64,000 nt of DNA, taken from a beta proteobacterium AAP99 (GTDB lineage: Bacteria > Pseudomonadota > Gammaproteobacteria > Burkholderiales > Burkholderiaceae_C). The translations under genes and the position numbers were made by a program. The stretch lies in NCBI GenBank assembly GCA_001295775.1, contig LJIA01000006.1:124001-188000 (forward strand). Reading direction: 5' to 3'. The notes under the pieces are model-generated. The model was not told the origin of the DNA, made no database searches, and saw nothing but the letters and a program-made list of their open reading frames with translations. Numbering within the stretch: the first letter of the stretch is position 1; each line of letters starts with the position of its first letter. This document shows, piece by piece, positions 20,371-32,761 of this stretch.

Positions 20371-21786
20371 ATGAACTCGCCGGCCGATCCCCTGCCCTCG
20401 CCCGCCAGCGCCCAAAGCGCGGCGCAGGCGCCCACGCATACCCATGCCCACGGGCGGGCCAATACCCCGGCCGAGTTCTTCCAGGACGCGCAGTTCGTCG
20501 CCTTCTTCCGGCAGGTCGCGCCCTACATCCACAGGTATCGCAACACCACTTTCGTCATCGGCTTCGGCGGCGAGCTGGTGGCTGACGACCGGCTCAACGC
20601 GCTGGTGCAGGATCTGTCGCTCCTGAACGCGCTGGGCGTGAAGATCGTGGTGTGCCATGGCTCGCGCCCGCAGGTGAACGAGCAGCTCAAGCTCAAGGGC
20701 ATCGAATACGAGTTCGGCCGCGGCATCCAGGTCACCAGCAAGGCCGCGCTGGAATGCGCCAAGGAGGCTGCCGGCGAAATCCGCCTCGATGTGGAGGCAC
20801 TGTTCAGCCAGGGTCTGCCCAACACGCCGATGGACGGTGCACGGGTGCGCGTGGTGTCCGGCAACTTCATCACCGCCCGGCCGCTGGGCGTGCTCAACGG
20901 CACGGACTACCAGCACACCGGGGTGGTGCGCCGCGTGGATGCAGACGCCATCCGCAATGCGCTCTCGGCCAATAGCGTGGTGCTGATCTCGCCGCTGGGC
21001 TTCTCGCCCACCGGCGAGGCCTTCAACCTGGCCATGGAAGACGTGGCCACCGCCACGGCCATTGCCCTGAATGCTGACAAGCTCATCTTCCTCACCGAAA
21101 CGCCGGCCCTGCTGGATGCCGACGAGCAGCTCATCACCGCGCTGGAATACGACGACGCCGTCAAACTCCTGAACAGCGGCACGCTGCCCGAGGTCGAGGC
21201 CTTCTACATGCGCCACATCATCAAGGCCTGCCAGGGCGGCGTCGAGCGTTCGCACGTGGTGCCCTTCGCACAGGACGGCGGCGTGCTGCTGGAGGTGTTC
21301 ACACACGACGGCATCGGCACCATGGTGACCGAGGAGGTGCTGGAGTCCATCCGCGAGGCCACCATCGACGACGTGGGTGCCATCCTGACCCTGATCGAAC
21401 CGCTGGAGGCGGACGGCACACTCGTGCCGCGCGGCCGCGACAAGATCGAGCGCGACATCGAGGCCTTCAGCGTGCTGGAGCATGACGGCCGCATCTTCGG
21501 CTGCGCGGCGCTCTACACCTTCCCCGGCACCGACATGGCCGAGATGGCCTGCCTGTGTGTGAGCGCCGAGAGCCAGGGCATGGGCGACGGCGACCGCATC
21601 CTCAAGCACATCGAGCAGCGCGCCAAGAGCATCGGCATCAAGCGCCTGTTCGTGCTGACCACACGCACCATGCACTGGTTCATCAAGCGCGGCTTCGTGC
21701 AGAGCAGCGTGGACGATCTGCCCACCGACAAGCAGCGCATCTACAACCGCAACCGGAATTCCCAGGTGCTGATCAAGGCACTCTGA
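20371..21786 (+). CDS. argA: Amino-acid N-acetyltransferase (N-acetylglutamate synthase)
   Basis: This 471-aa protein has an amino-acid-kinase-like N-domain (TTFVIGFGGELVADD near residue 55, KIVVCHGSRPQVNEQL, then VSGNFITARPLGVLNGTDYQ) and a C-terminal GNAT domain (MACLCVSAESQGMGDGDRIL). It closes with FVLTTRTMHWFIKRGF. This two-domain order is the classical ArgA, which makes N-acetylglutamate from acetyl-CoA and glutamate, the first step of arginine synthesis, usually feedback-inhibited by arginine through the kinase-like domain. The ATG at 20371 follows hrpA's divergent start by only 24 bp, so the promoters overlap. It heads an apparent run with yggX and rsuA. Confidence 0.94.
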   Translation: MNSPADPLPSPASAQSAAQAPTHTHAHGRANTPAEFFQDAQFVAFFRQVAPYIHRYRNTTFVIGFGGELVADDRLNALVQDLSLLNALGVKIVVCHGSRPQVNEQLKLKGIEYEFGRGIQVTSKAALECAKEAAGEIRLDVEALFSQGLPNTPMDGARVRVVSGNFITARPLGVLNGTDYQHTGVVRRVDADAIRNALSANSVVLISPLGFSPTGEAFNLAMEDVATATAIALNADKLIFLTETPALLDADEQLITALEYDDAVKLLNSGTLPEVEAFYMRHIIKACQGGVERSHVVPFAQDGGVLLEVFTHDGIGTMVTEEVLESIREATIDDVGAILTLIEPLEADGTLVPRGRDKIERDIEAFSVLEHDGRIFGCAALYTFPGTDMAEMACLCVSAESQGMGDGDRILKHIEQRAKSIGIKRLFVLTTRTMHWFIKRGFVQSSVDDLPTDKQRIYNRNRNSQVLIKAL

Positions 21787-21813
21787 ACCAAACACCTACT
21801 GGAGCATCACCTC

Positions 21814-22086
21814 ATGGCCCGAATGGTCAACTGCATCAAGCTCGGCCGCGAAGCCGAAGGCCTCGACTTCCCGCCCTACCCAGGCGAACTTGGCAAGAAG
21901 ATTTGGCAGTCCGTCAGCAAGCAGGCCTGGGCCGACTGGCTCAAGCACCAGACCATGCTGGTCAATGAAAACCGCCTCAATCTGGCGGACTCGCGCGCAC
22001 GCCAGTATCTGGCGCGCCAGATGGAGGCCTACTTTTTCGGCGGCAACGTGGATCAGGCCGCAGGCTACGTGCCTCCCAGTCAGTAA
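21814..22086 (+). CDS. yggX: Probable Fe(2+)-trafficking protein YggX
   Basis: This 90-aa protein matches YggX across its full length. It opens [18 protein letters not shown] with the conserved Cys7 thought to bind iron or be redox-active. [20 protein letters not shown] follows, and it ends in [20 protein letters not shown]. YggX protects Fe-S enzymes against oxidative damage. A TGGAG box precedes the ATG. It lies 27 bp after argA and is probably co-transcribed. Confidence 0.95.
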   Translation: MARMVNCIKLGREAEGLDFPPYPGELGKKIWQSVSKQAWADWLKHQTMLVNENRLNLADSRARQYLARQMEAYFFGGNVDQAAGYVPPSQ

Positions 22087-22101
22087 GCGGCTTCAGCGCG
22101 C

Positions 22102-22818
22102 TTGACCCTCGAAAAAATCCTGCAAAGCCAGGGCTTCGGCACACGCCGACAGTGCGCGGGCCTCGTTCTGGCCGGCTATGTCACGGTGCACGGCGAGCTG
22201 GTCGAGGACCCGCGTGCGGAATTCGAGCTGGAAGGCCTGCCCTTCACCGTGGACCGCACCGAATGGACGGCACGCAGCACGCTCGCGCTCGTGATGCACA
22301 AGCCGGCTGGCTACGAGTGTTCGCGCAAGGCCGTGCACCATGCCAGCGTGTTCGAGCTGCTTCCCCCACCCGTCCGCGAGCGCGGTGTGCAGCCGATCGG
22401 CCGGCTGGACGCAGACACCACGGGCCTGCTGCTGCTCACCGACGACGGCCAGCTGAACCACGCGCTGATCTCACCGCGCCGCCATGTGCCCAAGATCTAC
22501 GAGGCCACACTCAAGCACGCCGCCGACGCCCGCCTGTGCGAGCAACTGTGCGCAGGTGTCCTGCTGCATGACGAGAACGAGACGGTTCGCGCTGAATCCG
22601 CGCGGCTGCTCGGCGACACATTGCTTGAGCTGACGATCAGCGAAGGCAAGTACCACCAGGTCAAGCGCATGGTGGCCGCCGCGGGCAATCGGGTGGAGGC
22701 GCTGCATCGCGTGCAGATCGGCGGCCTGCGCCTGCCCGCCGATGTAGCGCCGGGGCGCTGGCGGGAGATCACCGAGGCTGAGCTCGCGGCTGCGCGCCGC
22801 AGCTCCGCATCAACCTAG
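22102..22818 (+). CDS. rsuA: 16S rRNA pseudouridine synthase, RsuA family
   Basis: This 238-aa protein has an N-terminal S4-like RNA-binding segment (LEKILQSQGFGTRRQCAGLV) and the pseudouridine synthase core. The catalytic Asp is in IGRLDADTTGLLLLTDDG, with the later motif GKYHQVKRMVAAAGNRVEALHR. RsuA modifies U516 of 16S rRNA in E. coli; family members RluB/E/F share these motifs, so the exact site is inferred from length and the S4 part. The start is a TTG at 22102, 15 bp after yggX. Its stop overlaps the stop of the convergent ArsC-like gene by three bases. Confidence 0.88.
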   Translation: MTLEKILQSQGFGTRRQCAGLVLAGYVTVHGELVEDPRAEFELEGLPFTVDRTEWTARSTLALVMHKPAGYECSRKAVHHASVFELLPPPVRERGVQPIGRLDADTTGLLLLTDDGQLNHALISPRRHVPKIYEATLKHAADARLCEQLCAGVLLHDENETVRAESARLLGDTLLELTISEGKYHQVKRMVAAAGNRVEALHRVQIGGLRLPADVAPGRWREITEAELAAARRSSAST

Positions 22819-23168
22819 CGCTGTACCAGCTCGGCGTAGCGCGCCTCATCAAACCCCACAGTGATCGTTCCATCCGGCCACTCGACCACGGGCCGCTTGA
22901 TGGTGCTGGGGTGGGCGCGCATGATCTGGTGCGCAGTGTTGGCATTGACCACCGTGTTGCGCAGGGCTTCGTCGAGCTTGCGCCAGCTGGTGCCCTTGCG
23001 GTTGAGCAGCAGCTCCCAGCCCACCGCGCGGGTCCAGCGGTCGAGGCGGTCCAGGCCGACGTTGAGCTGCTTGAAGTCATGGAAGGTGAACTCGACCTTG
23101 TGCTCGCGCAGCCAGACGAGTGCCTTCTTCACGGTGTCGCAGTTCGGAATGCCGTAAACATGCAGCAT
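22815..23168 (-). CDS. ArsC/Spx-family protein (YffB-like)
   Basis: This 117-aa thioredoxin-fold protein has GIPNCDTVKKA near residue 6, with one active-site Cys in the NCDTVKKA form. The family pattern FHDFKQLNVGLDRLDRW, NRKGTSWRKLD and HPSTIKRPVVEWPDG follows. This is the YffB/Spx-like branch of the arsenate reductase family. No other ars genes are nearby, so arsenate reduction is unlikely; relatives are of unknown function. It lies 10 bp upstream-to-downstream of rpiA on the same strand and is likely co-transcribed with it. Confidence 0.87.
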   Translation of the reverse strand: MLHVYGIPNCDTVKKALVWLREHKVEFTFHDFKQLNVGLDRLDRWTRAVGWELLLNRKGTSWRKLDEALRNTVVNANTAHQIMRAHPSTIKRPVVEWPDGTITVGFDEARYAELVQR

Positions 23169-23178
23169 GGTCTGCGCC

Positions 23179-23874
23179 TCAGTAGCTCAGGGTCTTGACG
23201 CCGCCGGCTGCGCCGATCAACGCCACATCCGCCTTGCGGGCAGCGAACAGGCCGTTGGTGACCACACCCGGCCAGCCGTTGATCAGCGCCTCGGTGGCAA
23301 CCGGATCGGTGATGGACAGGCCATGCACATCCAAAATGATGTTGCCGTTGTCAGTGACCACACCTTCGCGCCACTTGGGCGTGCCGCCCAGCTTGGCGAG
23401 CTGCCGCGCAATGGCTTCGCGCGCCATCGGAATCACCTCGACCGGCAGCGGAAATTTGCCGAGCACCGGCACTTCCTTGGAGCCGTCGGCGATGCAGACA
23501 AACCTGGCCGCGACACTGGCCACGATCTTCTCGCGCGTGAGCGCCGCGCCACCGCCCTTGATCATGTGACCGCGCGGGTCGATCTCATCGGCGCCGTCAA
23601 CATACACGCCCAGGCTTGTGACCTCGTTCAGATCCACCACCTTGATGCCGTGGCTGGCCAGGCGCCTGGCCGTAGCCTCGCTGCTGGCCACGGCGCCGGG
23701 AATGTCTGCCTTCATGCCGGCCAGACCATCAATGAAGAAGTTGGCCGTGGAGCCGGTGCCCACGCCGATGATCTCGCCGCGGGGCACATAGGCCAGCGCG
23801 GCCAGCGCGACGGCCTGCTTGAGTTGATCCTGGGGGGAAAGCGATGAAGAAGTGCTGGCGTTCATGGCCGCCAT
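23179..23874 (-). CDS. rpiA: Ribose-5-phosphate isomerase A
   Basis: This 231-aa protein shows the RpiA motifs [13 protein letters not shown] (phosphate-binding region), the SSEATARRL helix, [19 protein letters not shown] with the catalytic acids, and a late [10 protein letters not shown]. It interconverts ribose 5-phosphate and ribulose 5-phosphate in the pentose phosphate pathway. The start at 23874 (MAAMNAST) is tentative; the ATG at 23865 is equally possible and neither has a clear ribosome binding site. It is followed by the ArsC-like gene. Confidence 0.93.
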   Translation of the reverse strand: MAAMNASTSSSLSPQDQLKQAVALAALAYVPRGEIIGVGTGSTANFFIDGLAGMKADIPGAVASSEATARRLASHGIKVVDLNEVTSLGVYVDGADEIDPRGHMIKGGGAALTREKIVASVAARFVCIADGSKEVPVLGKFPLPVEVIPMAREAIARQLAKLGGTPKWREGVVTDNGNIILDVHGLSITDPVATEALINGWPGVVTNGLFAARKADVALIGAAGGVKTLSY

Positions 23875-23916
23875 TCTAGGCGGGCCGATGCGCCTGACCC
23901 GCGGCGCTCAGGGCGA

Positions 23917-24903
23917 TCAACGCGCTTCCGGTGCCGGGGCTGGGGCGGAATCGCCGTCGAAGCTGATGACCCGGTTGCGGCCCGCGCCCTTGGCGGCGTA
24001 GAGCGCCTCGTCGGCCGCGCGCACGAGCGAGAGCGAAGTCGTGGTCTCGGAGGCGATGACCGTCGTCATGCCGCCAGAGAAGGTGACGAACTCGCCGATT
24101 GGCGAGTCCGGGTGGGCGATGCGTGCGCCGGCCAACAGACGCGCCACGCCCTGCACCAGCAGGCGAGCGCCGGTACGCGGCGTATTGGGCAGGATGAGGG
24201 CGAATTCCTCGCCACCGTAGCGCGCCGGCAGGTCTGTCGCGCGGCGGCAGGCACGCCGCAAGACCTGGGCGACTTCGCGCAGGCATTGGTCGCCATGAAT
24301 GTGGCCTAGCGCGTCGTTGTAGCGCTTGAAGTAGTCGACATCGAACAGCGCGAGGGTGAGCGGCTGCTTGGTGCGGCGCGAATGCTCGATCTCACGGGCG
24401 AGGATCAGGTCGAACATGCGCCGGTTGGCGAGGCCGGTGAGCGCGTCTTCCTCGCTCTGGCGGGCCAGGGCCTTGTTGGCCTCGGAGAGCTGTGCGGTCA
24501 GTTCGATCAGCCGGCGTCGCATCGCCACGATACGTTCCATGGCGTGGATCTTGGCCTTGAGCACCACGCGGCTCACGGGCTTGGTGAGGTAGTCGTCGCC
24601 GCCCACCTCGATGCCGCGGCTCAGGTCGTCCTCCGACTCCAGGCTCGTCAGGAAGATAATGGGCACCCAGCTCTCGGGGTCACTGCGGCGGATGCGCTCG
24701 GCCACGGCAAAGCCTTCCATGTCCGGCAGCATCACGTCCAGCAGGATCAGGTCCGGCTTGGCCGCGCCGTAGTGATCCAGCGCCTCGGCACCGGTCGTCA
24801 CGACTTCGCAGGCATAGCCGAACGCCCGCAGGGTGGTGCTCAGAAAGGCACCCACCGTACGGGAGTCTTCAACGACCAGAACCTTCAAAGAGGGGTCTGA
24901 CAT
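23917..24903 (-). CDS. Response regulator with GGDEF domain (diguanylate cyclase, PleD-like)
   Basis: This 328-aa protein has an N-terminal receiver domain (VLVVEDSRTVGAFL; phospho-acceptor Asp in LILLDVMLPDMEGF; Lys in DDYLTKPVS), a coiled linker (LIELTAQLSEANKALARQSE) and a C-terminal GGDEF domain (EDALTGLANRRMFD, LFDVDYFKRYND, ARYGGEEFALI). The active-site form is GGEEF, and an RxxD inhibitory site (RATD) sits five residues before it, so it should make cyclic-di-GMP with product feedback. No histidine kinase is adjacent; it is an orphan. The ATG at 24903 starts a standard receiver. Confidence 0.92.
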   Translation of the reverse strand: MSDPSLKVLVVEDSRTVGAFLSTTLRAFGYACEVVTTGAEALDHYGAAKPDLILLDVMLPDMEGFAVAERIRRSDPESWVPIIFLTSLESEDDLSRGIEVGGDDYLTKPVSRVVLKAKIHAMERIVAMRRRLIELTAQLSEANKALARQSEEDALTGLANRRMFDLILAREIEHSRRTKQPLTLALFDVDYFKRYNDALGHIHGDQCLREVAQVLRRACRRATDLPARYGGEEFALILPNTPRTGARLLVQGVARLLAGARIAHPDSPIGEFVTFSGGMTTVIASETTTSLSLVRAADEALYAAKGAGRNRVISFDGDSAPAPAPEAR

Positions 24904-25104
24904 GGGCTCGCAGCGAAGGACACGGGATGTCCGACTGTATTGAAGCGTGCGCAACGCAAACCTTGAAGCAGCGCCGTGCAATCTGCGCAATTCGTACGTT
25001 TGCGGCCGAAAAGCTCGTCGGCCGGAGCCGGGACTGGTCGGCTCCAGCCACGGGCTCAGCCGGCATCGATTGCCAGCGAGAGCGCCTCAGGTTGAACTCC
25101 GCTG

Positions 25105-25659
25105 ATGTCTTCAGCCCCTCAGGAGCCGACGCCCGGAGCGCAGCCTTCGGCCAGCCGCCCGCGAGCCAGTAGCCTGCGCCGCGCACTGCGTACGGCGCTG
25201 GCCGTGATCGCTGCACCGGTCCTGCTATTTGAAGAGTTCGGCTGGCGGCCGCTGGCGCGCTGGCTGGGGCTGTTGGCCCGGTTGCCGCTCGTTGCGCGGC
25301 TGGAGGCCCGCGTTCGAGGCCTGTCGCGCTGGGCCGCTCTGGCCGTGTTCACGGTGCCGACCCTGCTTTTGCTGCCGGTGAAGGTGGGTGCGCTGGCCCT
25401 GATCGCTGCCGGTCACAAGCTGGCCGGACTGGGCGTCATCGCGGCGGCCAAGGTGGTGGGCACGGCGCTGCTCGGCCGCATCTTTCTGCTGACCGAACCG
25501 CAGCTGCGCCAGTTTGGGTGGCTGGCGCGCGCGCTCGATGCCTGGCACGGCTTCAAGCAGCGCGCGATGGCCTGGGTGAGGGCCTCCGCACCCTGGCGCG
25601 TGGCGCGGGCTGCCGTGCTCGCCTTGCGGCGGCGGTGGCGGCACGCACGGCACGGCTGA
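25105..25659 (+). CDS. Conserved hypothetical membrane protein
   Basis: This 184-aa protein has a Pro/Ser-rich start, a hydrophobic stretch LRTALAVIAAPVLLFEEFGW, a short basic loop, and two further membrane segments (AALAVFTVPTLLLLPVKVGA and GVIAAAKVVGTALLGRIFLL). An Arg-rich C-terminal tail follows. I recognise it only as the kind of small membrane protein often found in Burkholderiales. No function can be assigned. It is divergent from the diguanylate cyclase gene and convergent with lpdA (52 bp between stops). Confidence 0.72.
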   Translation: MSSAPQEPTPGAQPSASRPRASSLRRALRTALAVIAAPVLLFEEFGWRPLARWLGLLARLPLVARLEARVRGLSRWAALAVFTVPTLLLLPVKVGALALIAAGHKLAGLGVIAAAKVVGTALLGRIFLLTEPQLRQFGWLARALDAWHGFKQRAMAWVRASAPWRVARAAVLALRRRWRHARHG

Positions 25660-25711
25660 AGCTCGCTCGCGGCCGCACTGCGCCTGCCGCGCTAACCAGC
25701 CCTACTTGGCC

Positions 25712-27487
25712 CTACTTGCGAACCGGCGGCAGGTCCGTGCAGTGGCCGTCCGCAGCTTCGGCGGCCAGACCCACGCTTTCACCCAGCGTGGGGTGCGGGT
25801 GGATGGTCTTGCCGATGTCCACGCTGTCCGCGCCCATCTCGATGGCCAGGCAGATCTCACCAATCAGATCACCGGCATGCGTGCCGACGATGCCCCCGCC
25901 GATGATGCGGCCGGTCTCCTCGTCGAACAGCAGCTTGGTGAAGCCTTCATCGCGGCCGTTGGCAATCGCGCGGCCACTGGCCGCCCAGGGCATCAGGCCT
26001 TTCTTGCACTTGCGTCCTGCGGCCTTGAGGCTGTCTTCGGTTTCGCCGACCCAGGCCACCTCGGGGTCGGTGTAGGCCACGCTCGGAATCACCTTGGCAT
26101 CGAAGAAGGCCTTGTGGCCCGCACAGACCTCGGCAGCGACGTGGCCCTCGTGCACGGCCTTGTGCGCCAGCATGGGCTGACCGACGATGTCGCCGATGGC
26201 GAAGATGTGCGGCACGTTGGTGCGCATCTGCTTGTCCACGGCGATGAAGCCACGATCGCTCACAGCCACGCCGGCCTGCTCTGCGCCGATCTTCCTGCCG
26301 TTCGGGCTGCGGCCGACGCTTTGCAGGATCATGTCGTAGCGCTGTGGCTCCTTGGGCGCACCTTCGCCTTCAAACTTCACCCAGAGGCCATCCGGCTTGG
26401 CCTCCACGGCCACCGTCCTGGTCTTGAGGTAGATGTTGTCGTAGCGGTGGGCGTTCATCTTCTGCCAGATCTTGACCAGATCACGGTCCGCGCCCTGCAT
26501 CAGGCCATCGAGCATCTCGACCACGTCCAGGCGCGTGCCCAGGGTGGAATACACCGTGCCCATCTCCAGACCGATGATGCCGCCCCCCAGCACGAGCATC
26601 TTCTTGGGCACGCTCTTGAGTTCCAGCGCACCGGTGGAGTCCACGATGCGCGGGTCCTCCGGCATGAAGGGCAGGCGCACGGCCTGCGAGCCCGCCGCGA
26701 TGATGGCGTTCTTGAAGCGCACCGTCTTGCTGGCGCCGGTCTTGCCCTGGGCCGGGCCTTCGGTCAGCTCCACCTTCACGTGATGCACGTCCACAAAGCT
26801 GCCATAGCCGCGCACCACCGTGACCTTGCGCGCCTTGGCCATCATGGTCAGGCCGCCCGTGAGCTTGCCGATGACCTTCTCCTTGTGCTTGCGCAGCTTG
26901 TCCAGCTCCACCTTGGGGGTGCCGAAATGCACGCCGATGTCGGCAAAGTGCTGCACCTCGTCAATGACCGCGGCCACGTGCAGCAGGGCCTTGGACGGAA
27001 TGCAACCCACATTGAGGCACACGCCACCCAGGGTCGGGTAGCGCTCGACGATCACCACCGACAGGCCCAGATCCGCCGCACGGAACGCCGCCGAGTAGCC
27101 GCCGGGACCGGCCCCCAGAACGAGCACGTCGCACTCCAGATCGGCGCCGCCCGTGTAGCTGGCCGCAGCCACAGGCGCTGGCGCTGGAGCCGGTGCAGCG
27201 GCAGGCACAGCAGCGGGCGCTATGGCAGGCGCAGGTGCGGCTGCAGCCTCGCCCGCCTCGATCATCAGCACCAGCGTGCCCTGGCTGACTTTGTCGCCCA
27301 CCTTGATCTTCAGTTCCTTGACCACGCCGGCCGCAGCCGAGGGAATTTCCATCGAGGCCTTGTCGGACTCCACGGTGATCAGCGACTGGTCACGGGCGAT
27401 CGTGTCGCCCACCTTGACCAGGACCTCGATGACCTCGACGTCCTTGAAGTCGCCAATATCCGGAACCTTCACTTCTTGCAGTGCCAT
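25712..27487 (-). CDS. lpdA: Dihydrolipoyl dehydrogenase with N-terminal lipoyl domain
   Basis: This 591-aa protein has a lipoyl domain at residues 2-75 (lipoylated Lys in [12 protein letters not shown]), an Ala/Pro linker, then the flavoprotein. It shows an FAD-binding start ([17 protein letters not shown]), the redox disulfide in [17 protein letters not shown], an NAD-binding [10 protein letters not shown] and the catalytic HPHPTLGE. It reoxidises dihydrolipoamide in pyruvate dehydrogenase. An N-terminal lipoyl domain on E3 is common in Betaproteobacteria and Neisseria. It is the last gene of the aceE-aceF-(Ntn hydrolase)-lpdA operon, separated by a 117-bp gap holding a repeat copy. Confidence 0.95.
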   Translation of the reverse strand: MALQEVKVPDIGDFKDVEVIEVLVKVGDTIARDQSLITVESDKASMEIPSAAAGVVKELKIKVGDKVSQGTLVLMIEAGEAAAAPAPAIAPAAVPAAAPAPAPAPVAAASYTGGADLECDVLVLGAGPGGYSAAFRAADLGLSVVIVERYPTLGGVCLNVGCIPSKALLHVAAVIDEVQHFADIGVHFGTPKVELDKLRKHKEKVIGKLTGGLTMMAKARKVTVVRGYGSFVDVHHVKVELTEGPAQGKTGASKTVRFKNAIIAAGSQAVRLPFMPEDPRIVDSTGALELKSVPKKMLVLGGGIIGLEMGTVYSTLGTRLDVVEMLDGLMQGADRDLVKIWQKMNAHRYDNIYLKTRTVAVEAKPDGLWVKFEGEGAPKEPQRYDMILQSVGRSPNGRKIGAEQAGVAVSDRGFIAVDKQMRTNVPHIFAIGDIVGQPMLAHKAVHEGHVAAEVCAGHKAFFDAKVIPSVAYTDPEVAWVGETEDSLKAAGRKCKKGLMPWAASGRAIANGRDEGFTKLLFDEETGRIIGGGIVGTHAGDLIGEICLAIEMGADSVDIGKTIHPHPTLGESVGLAAEAADGHCTDLPPVRK

Positions 27488-27527
27488 GGGTATGCCTCAA
27501 CGATGCTGCGAAACGCTCTTTCAAAAA

Positions 27528-27580
27528 GGCTTTCCGCTTGTCTGGAGCGGTTCTTCAGCCACTTTGGTCTGGAGAACCGC
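27528..27580 (+). repeat. Dispersed repeat, copy E (long class)
   Basis: GGCTTTCCGCTTGTCTGGAG continues CGGTTCTTCAGCCACTTTGG and TCTGGAGAACCGC. It lies in the gap between the Ntn hydrolase gene and lpdA, inside the pyruvate dehydrogenase operon, antisense to the transcript. Confidence 0.75.
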
Positions 27581-27604
27581 ATGAATGCTTGATCTGACTT
27601 TCGA

Positions 27605-28189
27605 TTACCGAGCCAGCTTGATGGAAAAACTGCGGATCGGTGGTGCGGAGTTCTTGTCGAATTCGCAGCCCGCAGCCACTCCGAGTTCGGCAATCGCCTT
27701 GGCGTCCAGCTCGGGATTCACATAGGCCGCGAACATGGCGCCCAAGGCAAAGTTGCGCCCGCTGCCGATGCCCCAGAAGCGGTCGAACTCGAACACTTCC
27801 CGGTAGCTGTAGACGCCGTAGATGCCGCTGGCATTGGCAATCACGGCGGTGAACTGGCTGGACTCGTAGGGATCGTCCTCGTCTTCCTTGGTGTTCAGGA
27901 AGTACTGCTCCTTGAGGATGGTGTGCAGCTTCACGAAGGTGTCGAACACGGCCTGCCGGCTGTCGAGCCTGCAGGGCGTCTCCGGGTTGGAAAGCATGCC
28001 GACCAGCGCGCTGTGCACCACCGGAAAGTGCGCCACGCTGCCCGCCAGGCCCACGGAGCTGTCGCCGATGTGCAGAATCTTGTTGTTCTGCTCATAGGCG
28101 CCGGACAGGCGCGTGTCCCCGAACGTGACCAGCGATTCGGCGGCAATCGCCACCGAATCTCCCTTGCGAACCACCACAACCGTGGTCAT
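27605..28189 (-). CDS. HslV/proteasome-like Ntn hydrolase, probable BPH
   Basis: The 194-aa product starts MTTVVVVRKGDSVAIAAES, the N-terminal Thr pattern of HslV and proteasome beta subunits (Met removal exposes Thr1). It continues FGDTRLSGAYEQNNKIL, with a Lys in the position of proteasomal Lys33, then GLAGSVAHFPVV. Residue 17, Asp in HslV, is Glu here. It is not HslV: there is no hslU, it is longer and the C-terminus differs. The best fit is BPH, the proteasome homolog described mainly in Betaproteobacteria, reported to form double heptameric rings. It sits 11 bp after aceF and before lpdA, so it is transcribed with pyruvate dehydrogenase. Confidence 0.75.
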   Translation of the reverse strand: MTTVVVVRKGDSVAIAAESLVTFGDTRLSGAYEQNNKILHIGDSSVGLAGSVAHFPVVHSALVGMLSNPETPCRLDSRQAVFDTFVKLHTILKEQYFLNTKEDEDDPYESSQFTAVIANASGIYGVYSYREVFEFDRFWGIGSGRNFALGAMFAAYVNPELDAKAIAELGVAAGCEFDKNSAPPIRSFSIKLAR

Positions 28190-28200
28190 CGTGCGCCCGC

Positions 28201-29853
28201 CTACAGCATCACGCGGCGGAAGTCCGCCAGCACGGTGGCCAGGTAGGTGTTGAAGCGCGCCGCGGCGGCGCCATCAATCACGCGGTGATCCCAGGACAGG
28301 CTCATCGGCAGGATCAAGCGCGGCGCAAATTCGCTGCCGTTCCAAACGGGCTTCATGCTTGAGCGGCACACACCCAGAATGGCGACTTCAGGGGCGTTGA
28401 TGATCGGCGTGAAATAGGTACCGCCGATGCCGCCCAGCGAGGAGATGGAGAAGCAGCCGCCCTGCATCTGCGCCGGTGAGAGCTTGCCTTCACGTGCCAG
28501 GGCCGCCAGGTCGGCCGTTTCCTTGGCGATCTCGAACACGCCCTTCTTGTCAGCGTCGCGGATCACAGGCACCACCAGGCCATTGGGCGTGTCTGCCGCA
28601 AAGCCGATGTGGAAGTACTTCTTGAGCACGAGGCTCTCGCCTTCCAGCGAGGCGTTGAACTCCGGGAACTTCTTGAGCGCCGCCACGCAGGCCTTGATCA
28701 GGAAGGCCAGCATCGTCAGCTTGGCGCCGGACTTGGCGTTCTCCTCGTTGAGCTTCACGCGGAAGGCTTCGAGGTCGGTGATATCGGCGTCTTCGTGGTT
28801 GGTGACATGAGGGATCATCACCCAGTTGCGGTGCAGGTTCGCGCCGCTCAGCTTCTTGATGCGCGACAGCGGCTTGGTCTCGACCTCGCCGAACTTGCTG
28901 AAGTCCACCTTCGGCCAGTCGATCACGCTCACATTGCCGCCACCGCTGCCTGCAGGCGCTCCAGCCGCTGCCGGTGCGCCCGTGACCAGCGCAGCCACCG
29001 CGCCCTTGACGTAGCTGCGCACGTCATCCGGCGTGATTCGGCCCTTGGGCCCGGTGCCCGGCACGCGGTTGATGTCCACGCCCAGCTCCCGTGCAAAGGC
29101 GCGCACTGAGGGGGATGCGTGGGCGAGCTTGCCGTCAGCGGCCGGGGCCGGCGCTGCGGCCATCGCGCTTGCCGCAGCCGCGGCAGGCGCTTGTGCCACC
29201 GGAGCCGCTGCGACGGCCGGCGCTGCAGCTGCAGGCGCCGGTGCTGCCGCAGACGCGGCTGCAGCGGCGCCCACCGAACCTGTCAGCTTCACCAGCGGCG
29301 TGCCCTTGTTGACCTTGTCGCCAACCTTGACCAGCACCTCGGTCACCGCACCGGCAGCCAAGGAAGGAATCTCCATCGAGGCCTTGTCGGACTCCACGGT
29401 GATGAGCGACTGCTCGGTACGCACGTTGTCGCCCACCTTGACCATGACCTCAATGACTTCGACGTCCTTGAAGTCGCCGATGTCAGGCACGCTGACCAGC
29501 ACCGGGCCGGCGCTGCCTGCCGCAGCCGCAACCGCAACCGCAACCGCAGCCGCTGCAGGTGCGGGGGCAGGCGCAGCTGCCGCCGGAGCCGGTGCGGGCG
29601 CATCGGCTGTAGAGGCCCCCGCCTCGACCATCAGCACCAGCGTGCCCTCACCCACCTTGTCGCCCACCTTGACCTTGATCTCCTTGACCACACCCGCGGC
29701 GGCCGAGGGGATCTCCATGGAGGCCTTGTCGCTCTCCACGGTAATCAGGGACTGATCCTTGGCGATCGTGTCGCCCACCTTGACCAGCACCTCGATGACT
29801 TCCACTTCCTTGAAGTCACCGATGTCCGGAACCTTCACTTCCTGCAGTGCCAT
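28201..29853 (-). CDS. aceF: Dihydrolipoamide acetyltransferase (E2 of pyruvate dehydrogenase)
   Basis: This 550-aa protein has two tandem lipoyl domains (each with [12 protein letters not shown]) joined by Ala/Pro-rich flexible linkers, a peripheral-subunit-binding domain ([20 protein letters not shown]) and the catalytic domain ending with [15 protein letters not shown], which holds the active-site His and Asp. It moves acetyl groups from lipoate to CoA and forms the core of the complex. The ATG at 29853 is preceded by AGGA. The two lipoyl domains and the one in LpdA are almost identical in sequence, implying duplication or gene conversion. Confidence 0.96.
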   Translation of the reverse strand: MALQEVKVPDIGDFKEVEVIEVLVKVGDTIAKDQSLITVESDKASMEIPSAAAGVVKEIKVKVGDKVGEGTLVLMVEAGASTADAPAPAPAAAAPAPAPAAAAVAVAVAAAAGSAGPVLVSVPDIGDFKDVEVIEVMVKVGDNVRTEQSLITVESDKASMEIPSLAAGAVTEVLVKVGDKVNKGTPLVKLTGSVGAAAAASAAAPAPAAAAPAVAAAPVAQAPAAAAASAMAAAPAPAADGKLAHASPSVRAFARELGVDINRVPGTGPKGRITPDDVRSYVKGAVAALVTGAPAAAGAPAGSGGGNVSVIDWPKVDFSKFGEVETKPLSRIKKLSGANLHRNWVMIPHVTNHEDADITDLEAFRVKLNEENAKSGAKLTMLAFLIKACVAALKKFPEFNASLEGESLVLKKYFHIGFAADTPNGLVVPVIRDADKKGVFEIAKETADLAALAREGKLSPAQMQGGCFSISSLGGIGGTYFTPIINAPEVAILGVCRSSMKPVWNGSEFAPRLILPMSLSWDHRVIDGAAAARFNTYLATVLADFRRVML

Positions 29854-29923
29854 TGTTCTTCCTGTGTCTTGTTCAAGCGTCCGGCGCCTGATGCAAGCGG
29901 CCGGACCGGGTGAGGTCTGAGGC

Positions 29924-32617
<2,694 letters not shown>

Positions 32618-32745
32618 GGCGTCTCCTGCGGTTGCGGCCGGGCTGTCGCTTGGCCGCTTATGGGTGATGGGCGAAGTAGACGGGCTTTAGAGGCCCGTGA
32701 CTAGATCGATTCTTTCTCATATTTTCAATGGGCGCAAGTGCATTT

Positions 32746-32761
32746 CATATCTCAAAATATG
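32746..32761. promoter_or_regulatory. Palindrome in the aceE / sensor-kinase divergent region
   Basis: CATAT-CTCAAA-ATATG is a 5-bp inverted repeat with 6-bp spacing, in an AT-rich patch (about 32700-32765) that stands out from the GC-rich surroundings. A related TCATATTTTCA lies at 32717. It is about 130 bp upstream of aceE and about 140 bp upstream of the kinase start, a plausible operator. Binding protein unknown. Confidence 0.4.

Noticed and set aside
20347-21795. Extension of the hrpA frame upstream through argA
   Set aside because: The open frame is antisense to argA and low in complexity; HrpA has a good ATG at 20346 and argA is clearly real.
27605-28189. Annotation as HslV
   Set aside because: No hslU partner, greater length, Glu at position 17 and operon position differ from HslV; BPH fits better.
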